Assembly: GCA_026986135.1 (NCBI GenBank)
Contig: JALSPD010000144.1
Location: forward strand, 1-8,018
DNA length: 8,018 bases
Origin: DHVE2 group archaeon
GTDB taxonomy: Archaea; Thermoplasmatota; Thermoplasmata; Thermoplasmatales; Aciduliprofundaceae
Direction: 5' to 3'
The first letter of the stretch is position 1. Each line of letters begins with the position of its first letter. The notes beneath the pieces were generated by a model, which was given only the letters and a program-made list of their open reading frames with translations, was not told the DNA's origin and did not search any database. Shown one piece after another: positions 1 through 5,515 of this stretch. The translations under genes and the position numbers were made by a program.

Positions 1-188
1 ATGATAATAAGCCGCCACTGGCCACCTATGCGGAGATAGAATGATGCTATCACATAATCGGGAAGCAAAAGGATTCCTATAGTGGTGATCACGGATGTGA
101 CAATCAACGCCTGCATGAATCCACGCTTGAAATAGAGAAAAACAAAGATTGCCGCCAGAATCCCAAAGATGAGCACGCCCTCTATCAT
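1..188 (-). CDS. Membrane protein, N-terminal part, runs off the left edge
   Basis: The open frame starts at ATG 188-186 and stays open for 62 codons to the window edge, so the C-terminus is missing. The visible part begins MIEGVLIFGILAAIFVFLYF, a membrane segment, followed by a short basic loop (KRG). A second membrane segment follows (ALIVTSVITTIGILLLPDYV), and then a Trp/Arg loop. It is therefore at least a two-pass inner-membrane protein. The start is supported by an ATGA overlap with the stop of the 300-aa gene and by a GAGGTGA ribosome-binding site about 7 nt upstream, inside that gene. Family not recognised. The position after a string of membrane and surface proteins suggests another component of the same envelope apparatus. 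Confidence 0.72.
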   Translation of the reverse strand, partial: MIEGVLIFGILAAIFVFLYFKRGFMQALIVTSVITTIGILLLPDYVIASFYLRIGGQWRLII

Positions 189-1087
189 GGCCCTCTCACC
201 TCTGGACCTGGCGCAACACCACCACTGAGCATTATCCCGAGGATTATCCCAACTATCAGCCCTATAACTGCAAACACCCAGCCCGGCCACCTCTCTTCCA
301 GCGTCATGTATCCCTTGCGCATTCTCAATCCCAAGAGGAATGACTTTGTGTAGCCATCTGCCATCTTCTGCACCTCTTCCGTGAGTAGCGCATTCTCTGC
401 CGCATACTTCTTTATATCTGCCTGGAGCTTGCGTATTGCATCGTTCTCCAGATCCTTATCTTCCTGTGGGAGAAGATGCAGGAAATCCGCAGACATGGGC
501 ACATATAATCCAAGTGCTGAAATCTGCCCCTTGTACGCTGCATCCATGCCCCGTATGTTTCCCTCAGTGTACACATAGCGCCCCTGGAAAAAGAGCATGG
601 CAAGCAGAAAGGTCATCATCATTATTGTAAATGTGCCCATCTGCACAGCTCCAAACATCCACATTAGCATCAGCGTGTAAATTATGAACGCAGGCAGGAG
701 AAGCGCCATGGCTGCCTCAGGATAATAATCCACAATGCGCCCAGGTTTGAGGTACTTTCTCACCTCCCCACGCACATAAAACATGTCGTTTGTCTTCGGA
801 TCTCTGAGAAGTGTGTTTTTGATGATAACATGCTTCCCTGAGCTCTCCGCATCTTCTCTATTTATTTTTCTACTGCTTCCTCCCTTTATCTCATCCTCTT
901 CCAGGAGCTCCTTTCTAAATGCCTGCTCTTTCTCTTCTACTATCACCGGATTCTCAACATATCTCTCATCTTCTCCTCTATGAAGCACTATAACCGTGTG
1001 CGGATAACCAAACCCGAAAGCTCTGGAGATTTTCACCTTCCACTCGTCAAATTTCTTATTTAGATCATCTCCCTGATAGCTTACCAT
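185..1087 (-). CDS. Three-TM membrane protein with cytoplasmic-type coiled coil, unknown family
   Basis: A 300-aa protein of unrecognised family. Residues 1-120 are soluble and charged, with an acidic stretch (EEKEQAFRKELLEEDEIKGG, 51-70). Two membrane segments follow at about 124-146 and 149-167, rich in Met and Leu. Residues about 205-245 form a likely helical coiled coil (KDLENDAIRK onward). A third membrane segment lies at about 268-289 (WVFAVIGLIVGIILGIML), ahead of a short Pro/Gly tail. The ATG start has a GGTGAT ribosome-binding site 5 nt upstream and overlaps the preceding 41-aa gene by 23 nt. The stop overlaps the next gene as ATGA. Large soluble portions on a membrane base, next to surface proteins and downstream of a VirB4-like ATPase, suggest a scaffold of a secretion or conjugation apparatus. 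That role is inference. Confidence 0.85.
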   Translation of the reverse strand: MVSYQGDDLNKKFDEWKVKISRAFGFGYPHTVIVLHRGEDERYVENPVIVEEKEQAFRKELLEEDEIKGGSSRKINREDAESSGKHVIIKNTLLRDPKTNDMFYVRGEVRKYLKPGRIVDYYPEAAMALLLPAFIIYTLMLMWMFGAVQMGTFTIMMMTFLLAMLFFQGRYVYTEGNIRGMDAAYKGQISALGLYVPMSADFLHLLPQEDKDLENDAIRKLQADIKKYAAENALLTEEVQKMADGYTKSFLLGLRMRKGYMTLEERWPGWVFAVIGLIVGIILGIMLSGGVAPGPEVRGP

Positions 1088-1190
1088 CTTCCATCACCTT
1101 CTTCCCTTCTGTAAGGATTATATTGATTGCCTGCTGGAGAGAACCTACCTCGTAGGTGCGCCCATTCACATGCAGGGTTACCTTCTTCAC
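1065..1190 (-). CDS. 41-aa small soluble protein
   Basis: A short frame starting at GTG 1190-1188 and ending at TGA 1067-1065. The peptide starts MKKVTLHVNGRTYEVGSLQQ and predicts a beta hairpin followed by a helix. An AGGTGAT ribosome-binding site lies 3-4 nt before the GTG, inside the end of the upstream 41-aa membrane-protein gene. The 3' end overlaps the start of the 300-aa gene by 23 nt, and that gene's ribosome-binding site lies within this frame. Tight packing on both sides argues that it is translated. Family unknown; it could be a partner of one of the adjacent membrane proteins. The GTG start and small size keep confidence moderate. Confidence 0.55.
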   Translation of the reverse strand: MKKVTLHVNGRTYEVGSLQQAINIILTEGKKVMEDGKLSGR

Positions 1191-1194
1191 AGTA

Positions 1195-1320
1195 TCACCT
1201 CGCAAGGAACAGTATTATCGCAGTGGCAAGCATTCCAGCAACCGCACCCCACAGGATCCTCTTCGTGATGTCTCTTCTCCCTTCTCTGTGCTTCCATTTC
1301 TCTCTTATCTTTTTGAACAT
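1195..1320 (-). CDS. 41-aa single-pass membrane microprotein
   Basis: ATG 1320-1318 to TGA 1197-1195. The N-terminal half is strongly basic (MFKKIREKWKHREGRRDITK). The C-terminal half is one membrane helix (ILWGAVAGMLATAIILFLAR) containing small-residue GxxxG-like spacing. Positive charges before a single helix predict the N-terminus inside the cell. A GGTGA ribosome-binding site sits 5 nt upstream and overlaps the stop of the 29-aa gene, leaving a 1-nt gap; this implies translational coupling. Small one-TM proteins are common in archaeal conjugation and virus gene clusters as pilin-like, virion-membrane or assembly factors. Which role applies here cannot be told. Confidence 0.65.
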   Translation of the reverse strand: MFKKIREKWKHREGRRDITKRILWGAVAGMLATAIILFLAR

Positions 1321-1321
1321 C

Positions 1322-1411
1322 TCAATCACCCTCATCATGCTCCGTATAGAGCTTCACAATTTCATCCTCCCATTCTTCCAGTTTCTTCATTATTTCAAGA
1401 AAATCGCACAT
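1322..1411 (-). CDS. 29-aa acidic microprotein
   Basis: ATG 1411-1409 to TGA 1324-1322. The peptide begins MCDFLEIMKKLEEWEDEIVK and is predicted to be one amphipathic, acidic helix. It is preceded by a near-ideal ribosome-binding site, GGAGGG, 6 nt before the ATG. Its last codons hold the ribosome-binding site of the next gene. The strong initiation signal and coupling are the main evidence for expression. No family is recognised at this length. It could be a small regulator or simply a translation-coupling leader for the membrane microprotein behind it. Confidence 0.5.
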   Translation of the reverse strand: MCDFLEIMKKLEEWEDEIVKLYTEHDEGD

Positions 1412-1423
1412 ACTGCTCCCTCC

Positions 1424-1437
1424 AAAAAATGTAAAAA
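1424..1437 (-). terminator. Possible poly-T pausing or partial termination site
   Basis: On the minus strand the gap between the large surface-protein gene and the 29-aa gene carries T5 and T6 runs separated by ACA. Archaeal RNA polymerase can terminate at poly-T tracts without a hairpin. Here a well-placed ribosome-binding site follows directly and no new promoter is seen, so partial read-through that lowers downstream expression is more likely than a complete stop. Confidence 0.3.
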
Positions 1438-1447
1438 TGTGTGGGTA

Positions 1448-3682
1448 TCACCCCCTGCGTTTTCTCCCTGATAGTGCTTTGCCTGCTGCTCCAATGCCTT
1501 TCACCAGTCCCTTGAATATCATTGCTATTCCCTTGATCAATGCCACGATTACCCACGGTGCTACGATGAGCAGGATCAGGCCGATGATGATCAGCGGCAA
1601 AATCGCCACGAACATCTTCCACCACAGCGGCAGATTGTTCCACCATGCCTGCATGTTGTAGCTCATCACATCCCAGCCACCAGGGTACCAGTTTGGAATG
1701 TATATCGTTGTGTTGTTTGCCATCAGCGGGCTCCAATCACCCTTTACTGTCCAGTTGCCTGGTGTGGTGAAGTAGTAGTATGTCATGAAATCCACTCGGT
1801 ACACGAACCACTTCGGATTTACAATGGTGAAATTCACATCTTTGAAGCCATCCTTGTCGTCTGTGCCAAGCAGCCATCCGGTTTCGGTCCATGTGTCGCT
1901 CTTGATCATTAATCTTGCAGGCGAGAGAGTAACAAGTCGTGATGCCCAATCCACCGCAAGCGCTCCATCCTGCCGTGCCATGTCTATCGCAATGAGTGTG
2001 TAGCGGTTATGAATCGGTGTACCTCCCTGTGATGAGGGCGCAATCACCGGAATCGTGCCGAACATGTAACGCACTACTGAGCCAGTCGTGTCCTGCTGCG
2101 AGGTGTCAAAGATATAACGGTATGCTCCACCGCCGATAATTGTCCACGAAAATTGAAAATCATCAAAATAAGCACTTCCCGTTATCGTCGTAAAACCGAG
2201 GGTGATATTTACATCTCTGTCCGCTATCTTAGTAAAACTCTCATGGATATGTGTCCAGGATGAAGGTAAGGATTTTTGAGGAGTGCCGCCCCATGCCGTT
2301 AGGTTGTTGTTTGCGTTTTCTTGTGTGCTGATGTCTCCTTTAACTTCATAGGCATTAATTGAATAATACCCACTTCCGCCTTTTCTAATCCAGCCATCAA
2401 AATCCACTTTTAACTGTGCTCCTTTTGGCACATGAATAATAATGTTCTTTATTGCCGCCCATTCTTTGGATAAGTAATAACTATATTGTCCGCTATGTGC
2501 TGTTTGTGATGTTTGCCCCCCTGTTCCTCCAAATTTTGATGTCCTGATTATCTCCTCTGCTTGTGAATATGTTTCCATGTCGTAAAAATCACTTTTGTGA
2601 ATACTTCCCCAGTCCTTCGTAAATCCCACCTGCAGCGTGTTTGTCTCGCTGTAAATCTCGTATGATGTGCCGCTCCATGTTGCCCTGCCACTCTGCGGAA
2701 TGTTGGAAATTGTCACCGTGCCTTTTGTGCCGTTTGCTCCGAATCCTCCAACTCCCTGAATCTGGAAATACCTTGGAGTGAACAGACCCACCACTACGCC
2801 AATACCTGTGTGCGCACTCAGATCCACCAGCTCAGGATTTACTGCCCATGCTATTGCTGTTGCCCATCCTGCTATCGTGCCACCTGCGAGTGCTCCCTCG
2901 GGACCAGTTAGTGCACCCATCACCGCACCCGCTGCTATCGCCGCTATTACCTTATCTCTCCACGCTCCCGCCACATCAGTGTATCCGTAAGTCCACACCA
3001 CGAGGAGCATGTTGTCTCCAACCTTCTCCGTCTTCACGCTGCTCCAGTACTTTGCAGTTGTCCAGATGAGAAACTTATCCTCGCCTTCTACAGGATGATC
3101 GGGATTCTGAGCGAGGAAGCGGAACGGCTTGGTGTCGGAGTTACTGTTATAGTTCAGCGTAAGGGTTACGGGCATGTTGTATGTGTTGCCTCCTATCTTC
3201 ACCTGTATGTGATCCTGATTCTCGCCGGTGCCAAACATCACATCATAAAACTTCGTGCTTATCTCGTGAAGATCTGAACTTACCCCTATCGCTTCTGTCT
3301 GATATGTGGTGATTGGTACAGCTGGAGTGATAGGCATCTGCACCTTTAACTCGCTCGTGGTGAGCGGTACCTCCGTGTTCCATACAGGGTTACCCATCCA
3401 GAAATAAGTTACCTGTATCCTGTCTCCATCTGTTGAAAAGCTGATGTTGTTTGTTGCTCCCTTGCCCTGGTATGTACCTATGTGAGTGCTCCACAGATAT
3501 CCCACTTTGTCAATTCTCACGGCTGCGTACCTGTATATGTTTGGATTCCACGGATCCAGATACCTGCCCTGTGAATCATAGATTTTGAGCGTATAAGTTG
3601 AGCGTGCCGCATGCACGGGCATTGCAGCAAATACCGTGCCTATTAGCATGAACATAAAAAGAAAAGGAAGAAGGCGCTTCAT
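1448..3682 (-). CDS. Large secreted, membrane-anchored surface protein (adhesin or fusogen-like)
   Basis: About 744 aa. I choose ATG 3682, which has GGTGAT 4 nt upstream; ATG 3688 and GTG 3694 also lie in frame. Numbers below count from GTG 3694. Residues 5-30 are a Sec signal peptide (MKRLLPFLFMFMLIGTVFAA, then MPVHAA). Residues 31-240 are beta-rich. Residues 247-303 are hydrophobic and rich in Gly, Ala and Val. Residues about 365-518 resemble a carbohydrate-binding jelly roll, with AHSGQYSYYLS near the front and GSAYFDDFQFS at the end. Residues 520-665 are again beta-rich. A Trp-rich stem (669-692) precedes a membrane anchor (693-720) and an amphipathic Lys/Gly tail ending GRKRRG. I see no cysteine. 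The product should sit outside the cell, tethered by its C-terminus. It lies 5 nt after another anchored exoprotein. Function unknown: adhesion, receptor binding or membrane fusion are candidates. Confidence 0.85.
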   Translation of the reverse strand: MKRLLPFLFMFMLIGTVFAAMPVHAARSTYTLKIYDSQGRYLDPWNPNIYRYAAVRIDKVGYLWSTHIGTYQGKGATNNISFSTDGDRIQVTYFWMGNPVWNTEVPLTTSELKVQMPITPAVPITTYQTEAIGVSSDLHEISTKFYDVMFGTGENQDHIQVKIGGNTYNMPVTLTLNYNSNSDTKPFRFLAQNPDHPVEGEDKFLIWTTAKYWSSVKTEKVGDNMLLVVWTYGYTDVAGAWRDKVIAAIAAGAVMGALTGPEGALAGGTIAGWATAIAWAVNPELVDLSAHTGIGVVVGLFTPRYFQIQGVGGFGANGTKGTVTISNIPQSGRATWSGTSYEIYSETNTLQVGFTKDWGSIHKSDFYDMETYSQAEEIIRTSKFGGTGGQTSQTAHSGQYSYYLSKEWAAIKNIIIHVPKGAQLKVDFDGWIRKGGSGYYSINAYEVKGDISTQENANNNLTAWGGTPQKSLPSSWTHIHESFTKIADRDVNITLGFTTITGSAYFDDFQFSWTIIGGGAYRYIFDTSQQDTTGSVVRYMFGTIPVIAPSSQGGTPIHNRYTLIAIDMARQDGALAVDWASRLVTLSPARLMIKSDTWTETGWLLGTDDKDGFKDVNFTIVNPKWFVYRVDFMTYYYFTTPGNWTVKGDWSPLMANNTTIYIPNWYPGGWDVMSYNMQAWWNNLPLWWKMFVAILPLIIIGLILLIVAPWVIVALIKGIAMIFKGLVKGIGAAGKALSGRKRRG

Positions 3683-3687
3683 CGGCA

Positions 3688-4191
3688 TCACCACCTGATG
3701 CGCTTGCCTTTTCCAAGCACCAGTAGCACCAGAAGGAAGAATATCACCACTCCGCCAGCTATTACTGCGGTCCTGTGCTCATCATATATGTTCTTTGCCT
3801 TGTCTATGTACCCATTTCCATCCAGTGATACCAGATAACTCGCATATACTGGTGCTGTGCTGTTGTACTTTAGTGTGATGTTGCTTATTGTCTGTCCCTC
3901 ATAACCATCCGCAGTTACCTTTATCGCTCCGTGTGTGAGGTTGCTCGTCAGGACTATGAGAACCTCTCCATTTTTATCAGTCATCTGCGAGGTTACAACT
4001 GCGGATAAATTGTTCAGTACCTGCACAGTTGCATTGGGCACAGGATTGCCTTTGCTGTCCACCACATACACATCCACATAGATCTTCTTTGCCTCTCCCG
4101 TTATACTCTGAGCATGTGCCATCCCCGCAAATATGCCCGCTATTACCAAAAACATCGCCGCCAGAAATCCAGCCAGCATTACCTTCTTCAT
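3688..4191 (-). CDS. Secreted Ig/carboxypeptidase-regulatory-like protein with C-terminal membrane anchor
   Basis: 167 aa from ATG 4191; an ATG two codons upstream (4197) is also in frame. I prefer 4191 because GGAGG lies 8 nt before it and the codon overlaps the upstream frame as ATGA. A signal peptide starts MKKVMLAGFLAAMFLVIAGI and ends near AHAQS. A beta-sandwich follows (about 38-112) with the pattern VVDSKGNPVPNATVQVL, then DKNGEVLIVL and VTADGYEG. That pattern is typical of carboxypeptidase-regulatory-like or Big-like domains used as extracellular spacers. Residues about 143-163 form the anchor (TAVIAGGVVIFFLLVLLVLG), followed by a short basic cytoplasmic end (KGKRIRW). Several N-x-S/T sites could be glycosylated. 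It shares its overall plan with the larger protein encoded 5 nt downstream, so the two probably work on the cell surface together. Confidence 0.85.
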   Translation of the reverse strand: MKKVMLAGFLAAMFLVIAGIFAGMAHAQSITGEAKKIYVDVYVVDSKGNPVPNATVQVLNNLSAVVTSQMTDKNGEVLIVLTSNLTHGAIKVTADGYEGQTISNITLKYNSTAPVYASYLVSLDGNGYIDKAKNIYDEHRTAVIAGGVVIFFLLVLLVLGKGKRIRW

Positions 4192-4265
4192 CTGCATCGC
4201 CTCCTCTTTTTCCTGCTCTTCTTCCTGCTTCTCTTATGATGCGTTCTCTTCGTCGTTATTATCAC
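4188..4265 (-). CDS. Possible 25-aa very basic peptide with an unclear start
   Basis: In-frame from GTG 4265 to TGA 4188, ending in an ATGA overlap with the surface-protein start. The core TTKRTHHKRSRKKSRKKRRR is made almost wholly of Lys, Arg and His, so it could bind nucleic acid. The difficulty is the start. The GTG lies inside the strong GGGAGGTGAT motif, and no ATG, GTG or TTG follows at normal spacing; only ATA or ACG codons do. It may be real with a non-standard start, or the purine-rich run may simply be a translated-looking leader. Confidence is low. Confidence 0.3.
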   Translation of the reverse strand: MIITTKRTHHKRSRKKSRKKRRRCR

Positions 4266-4284
4266 CTCCCGGGTTTTTGCCCAT
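4234..4284 (-). CDS. Possible 16-aa leaderless leader peptide
   Basis: ATG 4284 to TAA 4234 encodes MGKNPGGDNNDEENAS. The ATG lies about 25 nt from the centre of the TATA box at 4306-4313, exactly where a leaderless archaeal mRNA would start. The frame overlaps the basic peptide frame in another register and includes the strong ribosome-binding motif. It may be a translated leader or chance. Confidence 0.22.
   Translation of the reverse strand: MGKNPGGDNNDEENAS
4261..4270 (-). promoter_or_regulatory. Near-perfect ribosome-binding site without a standard start codon
   Basis: GGGAGGTGAT matches the complement of the archaeal 16S rRNA 3' end along its whole length. No ATG, GTG or TTG is found 5-9 nt downstream, and the next certain gene starts about 70 nt away with its own GGAGG. 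Confidence 0.55.
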
Positions 4285-4285
4285 T

Positions 4286-4301
4286 TACTCAAAAATGAGT
4301 A
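4286..4301. promoter_or_regulatory. Inverted repeat, probable operator of the surface-protein operon
   Basis: TACTCA and TGAGTA arms are separated by four A/T bases. The repeat lies between the TATA box (4306-4313) and the predicted transcript start near 4283. A bound protein there would block polymerase recruitment or start, the usual site for archaeal repressors. Candidates are the RHH and winged-helix proteins encoded just upstream. Confidence 0.55.
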
Positions 4302-4305
4302 GGTT

Positions 4306-4313
4306 GATTTAAA
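4306..4313 (-). promoter_or_regulatory. TATA box of the surface-protein operon
   Basis: TTTAAATC on the minus strand, placed in the gap after the 75-aa gene. About 26 nt downstream falls position 4283, next to an ATG. The purine-rich BRE expected before it is weak. Confidence 0.55.
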
Positions 4314-4325
4314 GAGTAGCCAGAT

Positions 4326-4553
4326 TCAGAAAAAATAGAAAATTCTCGCATAGCTGTTGTTTCTGTCTCTCTCTACTTTGTTCACCACATACTCGTTTCT
4401 GAGTATCATCGTTATCCGCCGCTTCTCATTTGCCGTGAGCTGCCGTCCTATTCTCCTCTCTATATGTGTGTGAAGCTCTACCTGTGTAAATGAGCCGTTG
4501 CTTCTCAAAAGCTCGTTTGCATACTTTAGAATGATCTTCTTAGAGATTTTCAT
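4326..4553 (-). CDS. 75-aa probable winged-helix DNA-binding protein
   Basis: The 75-aa basic protein starts MKISKKIILKYANELLRSNG. Helices at about 5-17, 22-34 and 40-51 are followed by a hydrophobic strand pair, YVVNKVERD and YARIFYFF, with a turn between. Three helices ending in a two-strand wing is the pattern of a small winged helix-turn-helix. FTQVELHTHIERRIG would be the first part of the HTH, and NEKRRITMILRN the recognition helix. The start overlaps the previous stop as ATGA, so it is translated with the 84-aa and RHH genes. It is the last gene before a new promoter and may regulate that promoter or its own operon. The fold is judged by eye only. Confidence 0.72.
   Translation of the reverse strand: MKISKKIILKYANELLRSNGSFTQVELHTHIERRIGRQLTANEKRRITMILRNEYVVNKVERDRNNSYARIFYFF
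4330..4335 (-). terminator. Possible poly-T terminator of the regulatory operon
   Basis: A T6 run covers the last Phe codons just before the TGA of the 75-aa gene and lies about 17 nt before the next TATA box. It fits an archaeal poly-T terminator separating two transcription units. There is no hairpin. Confidence 0.35.
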
Positions 4554-4804
4554 TTCTCTCCTCTCCTGAAAACTTTCCCCGTCTCTCTTAGCTCTATTGC
4601 CTTCCTTAACCCACGCATTGCAAACTCAGAATGTGCAGGTATCCCTTTGATTCTCTCTTTTCTCTTTAGGATTAAACCCTTCGTGCCCTTCTCGTAGAGT
4701 GTGAGCCATCGCTGTATTGCCCAGTCATCTGCATATTTCTCCCTTGCCAGTTTTAGGATCTCCTCATCCGAATATTCCATCTCAAACAAAGTTACCTGCC
4801 TCAT
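4550..4804 (-). CDS. 84-aa basic helical protein, unknown
   Basis: ATG 4804 is chosen over the longer frame upstream. It has a GAGGTGA ribosome-binding site 5 nt before it, forms an ATGA overlap with the RHH gene stop, and begins with a natural MRQVTLFEMEYSDEEILKLA. The protein is mostly helical, and its second half is rich in Lys and Arg (KGLILKRKERIKGIPAHSEF). No cysteine or metal-binding motif is seen. Family not recognised. Lying between an RHH regulator and a probable winged-helix protein, it may be a DNA-binding or accessory regulator of the same operon. It is unlikely to be an antitoxin or toxin pair member on present evidence, although an RHH gene followed by a small basic protein does make that worth a check. 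Confidence 0.75.
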   Translation of the reverse strand: MRQVTLFEMEYSDEEILKLAREKYADDWAIQRWLTLYEKGTKGLILKRKERIKGIPAHSEFAMRGLRKAIELRETGKVFRRGEK

Positions 4805-5433
4805 GTGCTCACCTCTACGAAAGTTTTCTTGCCCAGGGCCTGAGCTCTGCCCGAAGATTTTATCGCCTTGAAAACGTACCCAAAAATTCCATCTTCCTTG
4901 CGGCGCCCTGGAACAAGCCTCCACCCACCTATAATATCAGAAATAAATCCATATCCATTTTTTCTGAAAAGTGCATTGAAGATATCAACTTGATCTGCAG
5001 GTAGAACAAAACCTGCATCCCTTGCCACCTCTCTCCACGTTTTCCCTTCTTCAATGTGATCCAGAATTCTATCTGCCAGTGCTGTAAGTTCCTTTTGTTT
5101 CTTCTCATACTTCTTGAGCGTTGTCTGCCCCTTCCACTTCGCTCTCCACTTCTCTATCTCTTCCTCAAGCTTCTCTATCTTCTTTTTTAGTCTCTCATTC
5201 TCTTTCGCCAATCTTTCCTTTTCCTCCCTCAGCTCTTTAAGTTCTTTTAAAAGTTCGTTCATCTCAGATGCAAGCTTGATTGATCTCCTGTTTCCTTCTA
5301 TTACAAACTTAACTGCCTCTTCAATAAATCCAGATGTGCTCAGAGATCCCTTATATCTCTCTATCTGCTCAAGAAGCTCTTTTGAAATGTAGAGTTGAAT
5401 GCTTCGCCCATCTTTCACCTTTGGGCGGACCAC
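4801..5433 (-). CDS. Ribbon-helix-helix DNA-binding protein with coiled coil
   Basis: 210 aa from GTG 5433; an in-frame ATG at 5466 would add 11 residues (MCFKYSHGGGG). I prefer 5433 because a clear TATA box lies 23 nt upstream, consistent with a leaderless mRNA, and the ATG has no ribosome-binding site. The N-terminus contains RSIQLYISKELLEQIERYKG, then a Ser/Thr turn and GFIEEAVKFVIEGN, a textbook RHH (CopG/Arc/MetJ) layout: strand, helix, turn, helix. The next 45 or so residues are a Lys/Glu/Leu coiled coil (NELLKELKELREEKERLAKE onward). About 100 residues of a C-terminal domain follow, with ADRILDHIEEGKTWREVARD and GWRLVPGRR. RHH proteins bind DNA as dimers through paired strands, often at palindromes near their own gene. 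A perfect palindrome lies 86 nt upstream of this start. Confidence 0.83.
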   Translation of the reverse strand: MVRPKVKDGRSIQLYISKELLEQIERYKGSLSTSGFIEEAVKFVIEGNRRSIKLASEMNELLKELKELREEKERLAKENERLKKKIEKLEEEIEKWRAKWKGQTTLKKYEKKQKELTALADRILDHIEEGKTWREVARDAGFVLPADQVDIFNALFRKNGYGFISDIIGGWRLVPGRRKEDGIFGYVFKAIKSSGRAQALGKKTFVEVST

Positions 5434-5452
5434 ACCACCACCCCCATGGGAG

Positions 5453-5460
5453 TATTTAAA
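5453..5460 (-). promoter_or_regulatory. TATA box of the RHH regulator operon
   Basis: TTTAAATA on the minus strand is a near-consensus archaeal TATA box. It predicts transcription from about 5430, at or next to GTG 5433. It lies inside the longer ATG-started version of the RHH frame, which argues for the shorter protein. Confidence 0.6.
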
Positions 5461-5515
5461 GCACATCTTTTTGACTTGCTTGCAGAAATAGTATTATTCT
5501 TATTCATTTTCAAAA

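Noticed and set aside
1127..1471. Plus-strand open frame of about 114 codons, with a 92-codon one inside it
   Set aside because: It lies antisense to three coupled minus-strand microgenes with good ribosome-binding sites, its composition is Pro/His/Ser-rich low complexity, and it has no ribosome-binding site of its own.
1395..1736. Minus-strand open frame of 113 codons
   Set aside because: It overlaps the C-terminal anchor of the large surface protein in another frame; the anchor frame has far better protein character.
4805..4924. Longer N-terminus for the 84-aa protein
   Set aside because: It would lie wholly within the RHH gene; the internal ATG 4804 has a proper ribosome-binding site and an ATGA overlap.
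5400..5466. ATG 5466 as the main start of the RHH gene
   Set aside because: It has no ribosome-binding site, and a near-consensus TATA box lies within the first codons; it is kept only as an alternative.
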